Numbered from the stretch's first letter, positions 25,714-34,512 are shown. The stretch is 64,000 nucleotides of DNA from Arthrobacter sp. SO3 (GCF_020532825.1 NZ_MQTS01000015.1:1-64000), one strand, 5' to 3'. A program made the numbers and translations. The notes: generated by a model not told the origin, from the letters alone.

Positions 25714-25732
25714 GGGTTACAATCGGGTTACA
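25714..25732. promoter_or_regulatory. Direct repeat GGGTTACA x2 in the divergent promoter
   Basis: GGGTTACA occurs at 25714-25721 and 25725-25732, 11 nt apart or about one helical turn. The site lies between the monooxygenase and the AcoR-like regulator genes and is a candidate binding site for that regulator. No other support. Confidence 0.4.
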
Positions 25733-25822
25733 CAGAGCTCTCCGGCCCTTGGCCCGCGCTTACCGCCGGGCGGGGGCTGGCGTAGCTGGCCGGGTGCGAC
25801 GATTCGAGGGCGAGTTGGGACT

Positions 25823-27163
25823 ATGAGCATGCGGCCGGGCAGTCGATCCCTCACGCAGCTCTCGGACCTGAGGTTTTCTGCGCCGGCGGAGTACGCACGG
25901 GCCCTCCGGAAGGCGCACGAGGCCACAGTTTCGGGCACACCAAGTCCGCACTTGTCGCCGTCCCTCGTCAAGTCCTGGCAGCGCTCCCTGGCTTTAGGCA
26001 TCAATCCGGACCAGCACCGCCCGGTGCACCGGCACGAAGTCTCCGAGGCGCGCTCGCTCAGTGCCGGCCACAGGCTGGCCGCCGTGATGCCCGCGCTCTC
26101 GCAATTGCTGGCCGATGAGACCGCAACCGGGCGCCACCTGCTGATCGTGACCGATCATCAGGGCGAAGTGCTGTGGCGCGTCGGCAGCAAGCAGGCCCTG
26201 AAACTCGCTGACTCGCTGGAGTTCGTGGAGGGCGCCGACTGGTCCGAATCCGGGGTCGGTACCAACGCTATTAGCGAGGCACTGGTGACGGGAGCCCCGG
26301 CGCAGCTGTTCTCCGCCGAACACCTCGTGCGGACGCACCACGATTGGGCCTGCACGGCGTCCCCGATCCGGGACCCATTGACGGGCGAAGTCGTTGGCGT
26401 CCTGGACGTTTCCGGCCCATACGAATCAGTCACGCCAGACAGCCTTCGCCTGGTGCGCTGTGGCGTGCGGCTGGCTGAGGAGCTGTTGAAGTCCGTGCCC
26501 CCTCCCGTCGGCGCCGGCGGCAGGACCGGGAGCACCGGAGGGTTCGCTGGTGGGCGTTCCGACGCCGGTGCCCGGTCGCAGCTGGTGCTGCAGTTGCTGG
26601 GGGATGCGCCAGCTGCGGCGCTCGACGGCGGCGCCCGCCGCCCGCTGACGCTGCGCCGCGCCGAGATTCTGGCCCTGCTGGCCTCCCGTACCCAGGGATG
26701 GAGCGCCGATGAACTGGCCTACGAGATCCATGGCGACGCGGGCACCGCTGCAGCCATCCGGACCGAGATGCACCGGGTACGCAGCATCCTGGGCAATGTG
26801 GTGGAAGCCAACCCCTACCGCTTCTCCTCCGCCGTCAGGGTGGTGACGGATGCCTCTATCGTGGCCGGCCACCTGCGCGACGGCCGGGTGGCGGAGGCCT
26901 TTGCGGCCTACCCGGCCAAGCTCCTCAACCGTTCAAGCAACCTCGCCATCGGGTTCATGCGCGATGAGCTGAATGAAGCCGTCGGTGCCAGCGTCCGGAC
27001 CAGCGGTGACGCCCGGTTGATGCTGCAGTGGTGCACCAGCGACATGGGCTCCTCGGATACGGCTGCCGCAGCGACTGCAGCCGCACTCCTGGGACCCCAC
27101 GACCCACGCTGTCAGCTGGTGAGCGCGCGGATGGAACGGGTCGACCGGGAGCTGCGAGCCTGA
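25823..27163 (+). CDS. GAF-domain transcriptional regulator, AcoR-like without AAA+ domain
   Basis: A 446-residue regulator. The N-terminal half matches AcoR-type activators: SPLVKSWQRSLALGINPDQ is close to the AcoR leader (LVxSWxRSxxxGLxP), then a GAF domain (about 75-205) with GADWSESGVGTNAISEAL and HHDWACTASPIRDPLTGEVVGVLDVSG. The sigma-54 AAA+ domain and Fis-type helix-turn-helix of true AcoR are missing. Instead the C-terminal part has a winged-helix-like segment (about 275-345, LTLRRAEILALLASRTQGWSADELAYEI). Such short forms are common in actinobacteria, which lack sigma-54. It is divergent from the monooxygenase/butanediol dehydrogenase group and probably controls it in response to a small ketone or alcohol. 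Confidence 0.8.
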   Translation: MSMRPGSRSLTQLSDLRFSAPAEYARALRKAHEATVSGTPSPHLSPSLVKSWQRSLALGINPDQHRPVHRHEVSEARSLSAGHRLAAVMPALSQLLADETATGRHLLIVTDHQGEVLWRVGSKQALKLADSLEFVEGADWSESGVGTNAISEALVTGAPAQLFSAEHLVRTHHDWACTASPIRDPLTGEVVGVLDVSGPYESVTPDSLRLVRCGVRLAEELLKSVPPPVGAGGRTGSTGGFAGGRSDAGARSQLVLQLLGDAPAAALDGGARRPLTLRRAEILALLASRTQGWSADELAYEIHGDAGTAAAIRTEMHRVRSILGNVVEANPYRFSSAVRVVTDASIVAGHLRDGRVAEAFAAYPAKLLNRSSNLAIGFMRDELNEAVGASVRTSGDARLMLQWCTSDMGSSDTAAAATAAALLGPHDPRCQLVSARMERVDRELRA

Positions 27164-27204
27164 GCGCCGTGCCATTAGCGACGCGACACGTGTTGGTCCC
27201 GAGG

Positions 27205-28143
27205 CTAGGGAGCAGGCGGCACGACGCCGGGGCACCCTTGGCCTTGCGGGTTGCGGAGGCAGTCGTCAGCGTAGTTTCGGGTGATGGAGCGCCAGACGCT
27301 TACGGTCTGCGGCGGTGAACTGAACTGCCCCTGGCCCGGGATGGGCAACGGCGGGCCGCCGTTGACGGAGTATGTCCCCCGGAAATGTGTCGTCAGTACC
27401 ACCGGGAAGTCTCCGGTCTGGGTGTAGATGTGGCTGGTGGCTGTCTTTTCGCCCCAGCGCTCCTGCGGGAGGGATCCACCGGCCGCGGTCTGCGGCCCCA
27501 GCGAGGTTCCATCGCCGTAATTCCAGGTGTACTGGACGGGCCTGGCCACGACGTGCACTTTCTGCGCCAGTAGGGTGATGTCGAATTGCTGCTCCGCCGC
27601 GGCCGCGAAGAAGTTGGTCTCGGCGCCGCGCAGAGTGTGTGGGCTCGGCTGGGCCGTGACGGATCCTGCAGCGATGGGCAGCCTCTGGAACTCCGTTTGG
27701 ATCATGGCGGCGATCCTGGGCAGCAAATCCTCTGGCTTGGGATCGAAAAGACACGTGGGCCCGGAGTGAAAGCTCCACGTTGGATTCGGCACGCCTGCCG
27801 GGGCCTTCAGCCACACGACCGGAATTCCGTCCTTGCCGTCGGGGCCGTTCTTGCAGTCTACGAGGACGGCCAGGCACTTTGTGTCGAAGTCACCGCCGCC
27901 CAAATGGCACTGCAGCTCGTACTTGTATTGGTAGGGGTCGGAAGCTACGGTCCCGGGCTCAGCCCAGATGAAACGGCCTGTGTCTGCGTCAATCGTCCAT
28001 CCACCGACATCAACCGTATCTTCGCCCCAGTCACCGGTTATAGGTGGCGTGTCGCTGCCGCCAAGCGCGGGCAACGGCTGTCCTGCCAGGACCATGGTTA
28101 TTGCCGCCGCCCAAATTACTCGGAACCACCAAGATGACTTCAC
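27205..28143 (-). CDS. Secreted protein with a PKD-like domain
   Basis: A 312-residue protein with a signal peptide (MKSSWWFRVIWAAAITMVLAGQPLPALG, cleavage near residue 28). The segment VQYTWNYGDGTSLG ... ATSHIYTQTGDFPVVLTTHFRGTYSV has the PKD signature (W-x-YGDG, then HxY, G and V), so one PKD-type beta-sandwich is likely at about 205-270. The first half, with several Cys (ELQCHLGGGDFDTKC, VDCKNG, TCLFDP), is of unknown fold. It is encoded 5 nt after a DUF6318-type lipoprotein gene on the same strand, so the pair is an operon of exported proteins. Similar pairs occur in Arthrobacter as far as I recall; the function is unknown. Confidence 0.7.
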   Translation of the reverse strand: MKSSWWFRVIWAAAITMVLAGQPLPALGGSDTPPITGDWGEDTVDVGGWTIDADTGRFIWAEPGTVASDPYQYKYELQCHLGGGDFDTKCLAVLVDCKNGPDGKDGIPVVWLKAPAGVPNPTWSFHSGPTCLFDPKPEDLLPRIAAMIQTEFQRLPIAAGSVTAQPSPHTLRGAETNFFAAAAEQQFDITLLAQKVHVVARPVQYTWNYGDGTSLGPQTAAGGSLPQERWGEKTATSHIYTQTGDFPVVLTTHFRGTYSVNGGPPLPIPGQGQFSSPPQTVSVWRSITRNYADDCLRNPQGQGCPGVVPPAP

Positions 28144-28148
28144 TTTGG

Positions 28149-28805
28149 CTAGCCGACTATTGGCTGGATGTTGTTTACATACCAGGAACCATCGCGGAAA
28201 ACCGCAAGCATGAGATTGCCCGTATCTTCAGGCTTTTTGTCAGCTTGGTGCAGTGTTCCATCCGCGTTGTAATAGGAGATGGAAACTTGCGAAACTTGAA
28301 TTGCGACCTGGTAGTTCCCATCCGGCGCCACTTTGAACGTCGTACTGACCGATGGCGTTTCAGTCCTGCCGCCAACCAGCCACCGACCACCCTCATGCCA
28401 ACCGGTGATGACTGTTTTCGCGCGATCACATGCTCGACAAGCGGGACTCGTGACTTCCGAAAGCCGCGACACGTCGCCCGTTTCATAGGCGTAGTTCAAT
28501 TGGCTGAACCAGTACCGCGCAAATGCCTCTAACCCTTCCTTCGTCTCGGCCTTCGCAGCGTCCGGCAGAACGGGGACCGGCACGTTCTCCGCCCTGCCCG
28601 AGGCATCGGCCGGCTTGTAACTGGCCGTTGGCGAAGGGGTGGCGGTAGGTGTCGGCGACGCCGTCGGACTCAAGGACGCGGATGCGGCCGTTGCGCCCGG
28701 CGTTGTTCCCCCACCGGTGCAGGCGGTGACCGGAAACAGGGACAGAGCGACCATGGCTGCGCAAATGCGTCTGCGGCGGACGAAAGTTGGAGTGCGAGAT
28801 GTCAT
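28149..28805 (-). CDS. DUF6318-type lipoprotein
   Basis: A 218-residue protein with a lipoprotein signal (lipobox VTAC, lipidated Cys about residue 29) followed by a Ser/Thr/Pro/Ala-rich linker to residue 63. The globular part reads VPVPVLPDAAKAETKEGLEAFARYWFSQLNYAYETGD and later TSPACRACDRAKTVI, QVAIQVSQVSISYYNADG and FRDGSWYVNNIQPI, a pattern I recognise as DUF6318 of actinobacterial lipoproteins. It should be anchored to the outer face of the membrane. The gene is upstream of the PKD-like secreted protein gene. No function is known for the family. Confidence 0.8.
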   Translation of the reverse strand: MTSRTPTFVRRRRICAAMVALSLFPVTACTGGGTTPGATAASASLSPTASPTPTATPSPTASYKPADASGRAENVPVPVLPDAAKAETKEGLEAFARYWFSQLNYAYETGDVSRLSEVTSPACRACDRAKTVITGWHEGGRWLVGGRTETPSVSTTFKVAPDGNYQVAIQVSQVSISYYNADGTLHQADKKPEDTGNLMLAVFRDGSWYVNNIQPIVG

Positions 28806-29177
28806 GGTCAGCTATTCCCCCCGATAGAAATCAAGACGCCTGAAGCCAAACAATGACTTAAGGGTAACTGACATCACATTTTGGACATCCAAGTTATCCA
28901 CAGGCGCTCGATTGACCACCCGGGCGTCCCACTTCCCAAACCACGTGGGCGGCGGGTCCGCCTCACTGAAGGCGCGGATCAGCCTGCACCGCGGCCGGCA
29001 ACGCCAGAGAATCCAGAGCAGCTGATTCAAGGCGAACGGCATCAGCCTACGGACGAGGTCTGACAATTCGCCGCGGCCTAACCGCTTCGCCGCAAATACT
29101 CCCCCTCACACCGACTCAGATCGACTTTCCCGTCCCAGCCTCTGGCATTTTTCTACCTAGGCCAGAACAATGAACCC
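28806..29177. other. Intergenic stretch with one perfect DnaA box
   Basis: This 372-nt gap separates the exported-protein operon from the PPOX-fold gene. It holds TTATCCACA at 28894-28902, a perfect DnaA-box sequence, but only one. A weak 84-codon minus-strand frame (28812-29066) has no recognisable domain and I do not call it. The promoter of the lipoprotein operon must also lie here. Confidence 0.5.
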
Positions 29178-29612
29178 ATGATGTTCGAACATGCAGACGA
29201 GAACCCCATCCTCATCCTCGATGACGATCAGAGCTGGAAGCTGATTGAAGGCACCAAGCACGGCAGACTCGTGGTCATCGTGGGCGGCGAACCCGATATC
29301 TTCCCGGTGAACTATGCCGTGAGCGGCAGGAAGCTTTACCTCCGGACTGCCCCCGGCAACAAACTCGCTGAACTGACCATCAATTCCAAGGTGTTATTCG
29401 AAACGGACGGCATTCTCTCTGACGAAGCCTGGTCGATCGTCCTGCGGGGCACGGCCCGGGTGCTGGAACAGTCTGCAGATATCGCAGCGGCAGAGGCCCT
29501 GGGTCTCAAGCCGTGGGTGCCCACCCTGAAGGACTTCTACGTCGAGATCGCGCCCACCTCCGTCAGCGGGCGCCACTTCCAATTCGGCGAGCACCCTGAG
29601 CGGGAGATCTAG
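29178..29612 (+). CDS. Pyridoxamine 5'-phosphate oxidase-fold flavin protein
   Basis: A 144-residue protein of the PPOX-like split-barrel fold (PF12900-like), which binds FMN or F420. The N-terminal LLxxxxxGRLVVIVGGEPDIFPVNYAVSGRKLYLRTAPGNKLAEL layout is typical: GRL strand, FPVNY flavin-contacting strand, and KL after a phosphate-binding Arg/Thr. Roles in the family include nitro-drug or quinone reduction and flavin storage; none can be assigned here. It is monocistronic and sits upstream of the vsr gene with a 138-nt gap. The start could be either ATG of the pair at 29178/29181. Cytoplasmic. Confidence 0.82.
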   Translation: MMFEHADENPILILDDDQSWKLIEGTKHGRLVVIVGGEPDIFPVNYAVSGRKLYLRTAPGNKLAELTINSKVLFETDGILSDEAWSIVLRGTARVLEQSADIAAAEALGLKPWVPTLKDFYVEIAPTSVSGRHFQFGEHPEREI

Positions 29613-29750
29613 CAGCCGTTCGACGGCGGCAATCGGAGGCTACCGCCGGCTGACCGGTTATCGGGCCGACGCCGCCGTCCGCGCCGGCCTCCGCCATCGG
29701 GCCATCGGCTGACCACCGCCGGGTCCCGGACGGCCGCCTAGACTTAATCC

Positions 29751-30182
29751 ATGGCGGACAAGCTGACACCCGAGCGGCGCAGCTGGAACATGTCACGCAT
29801 CCGCGGGAAGAACACCAAGCCCGAACTGCTGGTCCGAAAGTTGCTCCACGCCAAGGGCTACCGCTACCGGCTGCACGGCACCGCCAGCGGGGGACGGCTC
29901 CCCGGCAACCCGGATCTGGTCTTTGCCGGCCGCCACAAAGTCATCTTCGTCAACGGCTGCTTCTGGCATTTCCATGACTGCAGGGTCGGGCAGCACGCGC
30001 CCAAGGCCAATGCGGAGTTCTGGGAAACCAAGCGCACCCGGACGCGGAACCGCGACGCCGAACAACGCCGTCAGCTTGAGCGCTCAGGCTGGGAAGTCCT
30101 CACCGTCTGGGAGTGCGAACTCAAGGATCTCTCGGCGCTGGAAAAGCAGCTGGATGAGTTCCTGCGGGGAACAGCGGCCTAG
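29751..30182 (+). CDS. vsr: Very short patch repair endonuclease Vsr
   Basis: A 143-residue Vsr family endonuclease. Vsr nicks DNA 5' of T:G mismatches made by deamination of 5-methylcytosine. Conserved features are RSWNMSRIRGKNTKPEL (mismatch-binding N-terminus), the GNPDLVF catalytic strand with Asp, VIFVNGCFWHFHDC, and KNRDAE-like FWETKRTRTRNRDAE. No cytosine methyltransferase gene is adjacent, though Vsr usually pairs with one (Dcm-like). McrBC genes lie about 0.5 kb downstream on the other strand. The start is ATG 29751. A TAGACT sequence 6 nt upstream looks like a -10 box, so the mRNA may be leaderless, as is common in actinobacteria. Confidence 0.93.
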   Translation: MADKLTPERRSWNMSRIRGKNTKPELLVRKLLHAKGYRYRLHGTASGGRLPGNPDLVFAGRHKVIFVNGCFWHFHDCRVGQHAPKANAEFWETKRTRTRNRDAEQRRQLERSGWEVLTVWECELKDLSALEKQLDEFLRGTAA

Positions 30183-30290
30183 CCGGTCTCCTCGCAGCTT
30201 CCGGAAGTCGTTCTCGCGACATCAAGAAAATACCTCGGAGCTACCAGGACAGACCGGTTTGTCTCGGGTAATATCCGAATCTGGGGACAA

Positions 30291-30306
30291 GGACCCTACC
30301 GGGTCC
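30291..30306 (+). terminator. Short stem-loop between vsr and a small gene
   Basis: GGACCC and GGGTCC make a 6-bp stem with a TACC loop about 110 nt past the vsr stop. It is short and lacks a T-run, so it is only a weak terminator candidate. Confidence 0.3.
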
Positions 30307-30343
30307 GCACTTACCGTTTTAATTCACCACGGGAGAGCGCCAG

Positions 30344-30634
30344 ATGCCGCACTTGCTGAAGTCCACCGCGTCGCTGAACACAGTTCGGACACCGAAGTCC
30401 TCCCAGGATTCCTGGGCCCAGGATTGCCGACGGTCCACAGACGGCGAGCATGACCTTGGCCCGCTGCGTCGGCAGGTGTCCGCGATCATTGACGCGATTC
30501 TCGCCGACACCACGCCCGACGAAGCCCCCGTGCGGGAGAAGCTGCGCTGGCATGTCGCCAACAACCCAGGCCAGCCGGAAAAGGCCCTCCTGAGCCACCT
30601 GTTGTCCGTTTCGGTGGAACAGCACGCCAGCTGA
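30344..30634 (+). CDS. Small hypothetical protein
   Basis: A 96-residue protein of unknown family. The second half is well behaved (LGPLRRQVSAIIDAILADTTPDEAPVREKLRWHVANNPGQPEKALLSHLLSVSVEQ), predicted as three helices, and codons there use G or C in third positions like the neighbours, so it looks expressed. The first 35 residues are poor in structure. GGGAG lies 8 nt before the ATG. It sits between vsr and the convergent mcrC gene; a link to the defence genes is possible but unsupported. Confidence 0.6.
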   Translation: MPHLLKSTASLNTVRTPKSSQDSWAQDCRRSTDGEHDLGPLRRQVSAIIDAILADTTPDEAPVREKLRWHVANNPGQPEKALLSHLLSVSVEQHAS

Positions 30635-30654
30635 CTGCGGCTCCAGGGAGCGCG

Positions 30655-31932
30655 TCAGCGGTTGATGGTCGCCTGACGCACAACTTCGCCCCAGGACTGT
30701 TGCGCGAGATCCGCCACAGAGGCCAGGATTTCCGCTGGCGGCTTCGACAGGTCCAGCGGGAACTCCACCACGTCGATGTCAGTGTTGAGGATCCGGCGCA
30801 GTTTGATCTCGCCCGCGCCAGGATATACCAGCCATGCCGTCGGAACCCGCAACGAGGTGCAATACGCGAGCATCCGGTAGTGGTCCCCCGACAGTGACGC
30901 CCCGGTGTCGGCCGCGGCCTGGTACTTCGCGTCGTAAACCATCACCGGCCTGCCTCCCAGCAGATGGACCGCTCCTGGCTGCACCACGATCCGGTCCGAA
31001 TCGCGGACGGCCTCATTGAGCAGGGCGTTGTAGCGCAGCCGCATCTCCCCCGGGTATGCCGCCATGGCCTCGCGGAGTGCCGTCCCGACGAAGTCCTCGA
31101 ACACCGTGGACATGTCCACCACAAACGACGCCGACTGCTGCGTGCCGTCGCCGGCCTCCGCCGAAGCATGGCGCAGGATCAGCTCGGCGAGCCGCAGTGC
31201 CGCCTGGTAACGGGTGTTCATCCGGCTGGCGCGCCACACCGGCAGGGGTGCGCCGGACTGCAGCCTGGTCACTGCCGCGAGCTTGCCCTTGAGCTGGCGG
31301 AGCCGGCTCAGCATTTCCGGCCGCACCTCCGGGACTTGGGACATCCGTTCCAGCGCCGCCCGCAGGATGCGGTTCTCCGCAATGTCTTCGGTGAACTCGT
31401 CATAAGAAACTTCGAGGGGCACCAGCATGCCGGGCCGTCGTGAAATCTGGTCCGAGATCCGAATCCGGCCTTTGACAGTCCGGAGGGATTCCTCCACATT
31501 CAGGTAGCCCTGCAGCACGCCGCGGCTGAGCGCCCGGTCCGCAAGCTGGGCCAGCGACTCGGCCAGTGCGCTCCACAGGTCCGCTTCCTCGACAGCGGCC
31601 ACGCAATCCTCCCGGAAGCCCTGGTCCCCGGCGTAGCCGAGCAGGAACAGGAGCCGGTCCAGGCCAAGCCGTTCCTTGGGCCGTACCTCGAGCTGCACCG
31701 ACGGGGTGCGCACCGAGCCGACCTTCCCGACAGGCTCGATCCGGAACAAACCCATGCCCATAGGCGAGGCATTCGCCAGGCCGCTGCCATTGACGTACGC
31801 CGCGCTGGCAGGGTCAAGCCGTTCAACGACGCCCCGGGACAGCTCGTCGAGGACTATCCGGCGGACCGGCTTGGAGCCCGGCGCCGTGCGGCTGGCCGGC
31901 CCCGGCCTGCTAGACGCGCGCAAGGCGGTCAA
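30655..31932 (-). CDS. mcrC: McrC-like nuclease subunit of a McrBC (type IV) restriction system
   Basis: A 425-residue McrC family protein. McrC supplies the nuclease of the methylation-dependent McrBC complex. The N-terminal half contains GVLQGYLNVEESLRTVKGRIRISDQISRRPG and the FTEDIAENRILRAAL block typical of McrC. The PD-(D/E)xK active site is in VYDAKYQ (Asp and Lys near 333-335), preceded by a conserved Asp in DRIVVQPG. The start is a TTG at 31932 inside the end of mcrB (23-nt overlap), so translation is coupled. No other start codon is close. Together with mcrB it should cut DNA that carries modified cytosine. Confidence 0.9.
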   Translation of the reverse strand: MTALRASSRPGPASRTAPGSKPVRRIVLDELSRGVVERLDPASAAYVNGSGLANASPMGMGLFRIEPVGKVGSVRTPSVQLEVRPKERLGLDRLLFLLGYAGDQGFREDCVAAVEEADLWSALAESLAQLADRALSRGVLQGYLNVEESLRTVKGRIRISDQISRRPGMLVPLEVSYDEFTEDIAENRILRAALERMSQVPEVRPEMLSRLRQLKGKLAAVTRLQSGAPLPVWRASRMNTRYQAALRLAELILRHASAEAGDGTQQSASFVVDMSTVFEDFVGTALREAMAAYPGEMRLRYNALLNEAVRDSDRIVVQPGAVHLLGGRPVMVYDAKYQAAADTGASLSGDHYRMLAYCTSLRVPTAWLVYPGAGEIKLRRILNTDIDVVEFPLDLSKPPAEILASVADLAQQSWGEVVRQATINR

Positions 31933-34141
31933 GCAGCTGGTCCAGCCCGAACCGCTCCTCCAGCTGCGCGCGGTTCAGCTGGCCGTGGTAATGCTCCTCC
32001 AGCAGCGGCATCAGCTCGTACTTCCAGATCCGGTGCAGGCCCTTGGGCGTCTGCGCGGACGGCTTCATGAAGTAGGACGGACCGATCATCAGGTCCCGGT
32101 CCCATTCATCGATGGCATCGTTGAGCGCGTCCATCAGCAGGGCCGGCGTCGTGTCCAGCTCCCGGGCCTGCAGGAACCGCAGCAGCGATCCCTTCACCGG
32201 TTCTGTCTTGGGGTGGAGCTCGATGAAGGAGAAGCGGCGGCGGATGGCCGCATCCATCATCGCGATGGACCGGTCCGCGGTGTTCATGGTGCCGATGATG
32301 TAGAGGTTGTCCGGCAGTGTGAAGGGCTCGTTGGGGCTGTACTGCAGGTAGATCCGGTCGTCGCGGTATTCAAGCAGGAAATACAGCTCGCCGAAGACCT
32401 TTGCAAGGTTGGCCCGGTTCATCTCATCGATGATCAGGAAGTACGGCTTGCTCTCGTTCCCCGGTTTGGCGGCCTCTTCGGCGATCCGGCGCAGCGGCCC
32501 CGCCACGAGTTTGAAGGACACCTGGCCTTCCTCCGTCTTGTCCGGACGGAAGCCCTCGAAGAAATCCTCATAAGCGTACGAGGGGTGGAACTGCACCAGC
32601 TTGACCCGTTCGTCGGTGGTGTCCCCGGCGAGCTGCGCGGCCAGGTGCTTGGCCAGGTACGTCTTGCCGGTACCGGGCGGGCCGTAGAGCACCAGCTGGC
32701 GGTTCTCCTCCAGCAGTTCGGCGATTTCCTGCAGCGGCTCAAGGTCCATGTGCATCGACGCGGCGAATTCCGGCGTCAACGGGCGGAACCCCTCACAGAC
32801 AGGTTCGACGACGGCGGCCGGCTCGGTTCCTTCGTCCGTCTCGGCTTCCGCTTCGGCGGGAAGGAGGGCCTCCAGGGCCTGGATGACGCGCGTGATGTCC
32901 ACGACGATGCCGGAGGTGGCCAGCTGGCGCTGCACGTGGCGGGGCAGTTCGGTCATGCTGTGGGTTTCGTCGAACCAGCGGACCTTCCGGCGCAGCCGGC
33001 GGTTGGCCTCGTGGTGTTCGGGCTCGCCGAGGACCACCCCCACCCGGACAGTGCCGGCGCTCTGGTACAGGGCCAGGTCGCCGGGCTTCATCACGGTCAG
33101 GAAGGCGAAGACTGCGGTCTTCGTGTCCTCGCGCTCCACGTAGCCGAGGTGCTTGTAGTCCTCATCCACGGCGTGCTGGACCAGCCCGGCGGTGACGCCG
33201 GGATCCAGCAGGCGGAGGTGCTCGACGTCGAGAGTCACCCGCTCTTCGGATTGCCAGCTGCCGAGGAGTTCGGCGTTGTCGTGGTGGGTGCGCAGCAGCC
33301 AGGCCCGCCGCCCGGGGTCGCCCACCTTGCGCCACTGGCTGACCAGCTGCCGGGAGTACCAGTCGATCCGCTGGCCGGCCTGTTCGTCGAGGTGCAGCCG
33401 GATGCGGTGGATGTCGGCGGAAATGTCCTCGTCGCTGTCGCCCTTCGCGCCGCCCACGAGGGAGGCAAAGGCGTCACGGATTTCCTGGCGCTCGACGTCG
33501 GCCACGACGGGCTCGAAATAGCTGGGCCAGACCAGGAACTCGATGCTGCGGCGGATGGCCGGCTGGTCACCGGGCGTGCCGGCAACGAGCTGGTGGAAGG
33601 CCAGCGGATCCTTGACCGCTGCGGCGACGGCGCCGGCCGGACGCCGGGCGACGTGCTGCACGAACCGGCAAAGCCACTTCAGGTGGTCCCAGATGGTCCA
33701 GTTGAACTCCGCGGTGCGGTCGCGGATGACGCCGTGGTCCGTCATGCCCGCGAACAGTTCATCCGGCAGTTCCAGCGGCGGCTCCAGCCAGGAGGCGGCT
33801 TCGGCGACGCGCGCGCGTTTGACCTTGAGGGATTTCACCTCGTGCGCCAAAGGCAGTGACTGCAGGAAGAGCAGCTCGACGGCCAGCTGCTTGGCACCCC
33901 GGGAGGCGTCCTGGAGGTTTTGCCGCAAGTTTGTCATCATGGGAGCTTTGGGGTCCGGGACCCCGCGCTCGAGCCGGTCGAGCAGCTCCGCGGCAGCGGG
34001 CACCGACCAGGTTTTGGTGCGTCCGTCCAGGGCCGACGCTTTACCGTGCAGCCCTGGCCCCAAGACAAACCACGCCGCGTCCTCAATCTCCTTGGAGATG
34101 CCGAGGGCGCGGTGCATGGCAGGCTTTTTGGTTGGGGTCAT
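31910..34141 (-). CDS. mcrB: McrB-like AAA+ GTPase subunit of a McrBC restriction system
   Basis: A 743-residue AAA+ motor. Walker A GPPGTGKTY (about 483-491), Walker B YFLIIDEMNRANL, and the McrB-specific MNTADRS motif (about 617-623), which in E. coli McrB favours GTP, are all present. The N-terminal 430 residues are much longer than in E. coli McrB and should contain the modified-DNA reader. It includes a segment about 340-400 (VFAFLTVMKPGDLALYQSAGTVRVGVVLGEP) that resembles an EVE/PUA-like modified-base pocket, but I cannot assign it firmly. mcrC overlaps the 3' end. The system acts in the cytoplasm against invading DNA bearing methylated cytosine. Confidence 0.9.
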   Translation of the reverse strand: MTPTKKPAMHRALGISKEIEDAAWFVLGPGLHGKASALDGRTKTWSVPAAAELLDRLERGVPDPKAPMMTNLRQNLQDASRGAKQLAVELLFLQSLPLAHEVKSLKVKRARVAEAASWLEPPLELPDELFAGMTDHGVIRDRTAEFNWTIWDHLKWLCRFVQHVARRPAGAVAAAVKDPLAFHQLVAGTPGDQPAIRRSIEFLVWPSYFEPVVADVERQEIRDAFASLVGGAKGDSDEDISADIHRIRLHLDEQAGQRIDWYSRQLVSQWRKVGDPGRRAWLLRTHHDNAELLGSWQSEERVTLDVEHLRLLDPGVTAGLVQHAVDEDYKHLGYVEREDTKTAVFAFLTVMKPGDLALYQSAGTVRVGVVLGEPEHHEANRRLRRKVRWFDETHSMTELPRHVQRQLATSGIVVDITRVIQALEALLPAEAEAETDEGTEPAAVVEPVCEGFRPLTPEFAASMHMDLEPLQEIAELLEENRQLVLYGPPGTGKTYLAKHLAAQLAGDTTDERVKLVQFHPSYAYEDFFEGFRPDKTEEGQVSFKLVAGPLRRIAEEAAKPGNESKPYFLIIDEMNRANLAKVFGELYFLLEYRDDRIYLQYSPNEPFTLPDNLYIIGTMNTADRSIAMMDAAIRRRFSFIELHPKTEPVKGSLLRFLQARELDTTPALLMDALNDAIDEWDRDLMIGPSYFMKPSAQTPKGLHRIWKYELMPLLEEHYHGQLNRAQLEERFGLDQLLDRLARV

Positions 34142-34233
34142 GCCTTCAATTTACAGGCTTAAGCTGGGCGCCCGCATCATGGGACGTCCCATCGTTACTT
34201 GCCGGTAGCTCCGCGCGGAGACGGACCCGCCCG

Positions 34234-34512
34234 CTACTTGGCCGCCGGGGTCCGCTTGACGCCGAACGTGAAGTAGCTGCCCGGGCCGATGAAGTTGAGC
34301 AGGCACGCCAGCCGCCAGAACATCTTGCTGCCGCGGATCTGTTCAGCCGGGCGGTGGGAGATGTCGCGCTGGGCTGCGAACAGGAGCGAGAGCTGGACGA
34401 TGGCGGCGGTAACCGTGCCGAACTTCGCCATCGGCGAGAGTTCCTTCCAGGTCTTTTTCCGGGCGTTCCTCCTGCGCTCGTGCGCCATGATCTGTGCTCG
34501 TTTGTTCACCAT
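34234..34512 (-). CDS. Small membrane protein with phospholipase-D-nuclease N-terminal-like domain
   Basis: A 92-residue protein. After a basic N-terminus (HERRRNARKKTWKEL) come two hydrophobic segments: FGTVTAAIVQLSLLFAAQRDI (about 30-50) and KMFWRLACLLNFIGPGSYFTFGVKR (about 63-87). The pattern DI-x-RPAEQIRGSKxxWRxxCxxNFIGPxxYFxFG is that of the PLDc_N (cardiolipin-synthase N-terminal) family of small actinobacterial membrane proteins. The function is unknown. AAGGAG lies 8 nt before the ATG at 34512, which supports this start over the inner ATG of MAHERR. Confidence 0.75.
   Translation of the reverse strand: MVNKRAQIMAHERRRNARKKTWKELSPMAKFGTVTAAIVQLSLLFAAQRDISHRPAEQIRGSKMFWRLACLLNFIGPGSYFTFGVKRTPAAK

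Noticed and set aside
28894-28902. Replication origin
   Set aside because: Only one DnaA box; no dnaA, dnaN or AT-rich unwinding region in the window.
28812-29066. 84-codon minus-strand frame upstream of the lipoprotein gene
   Set aside because: No domain, no clear ribosome site, and it would fill the promoter region of the operon. I leave it uncalled.
31676-33859. 727-codon plus-strand frame opposite mcrB and mcrC
   Set aside because: Antisense shadow of two well-supported genes; no domain seen.
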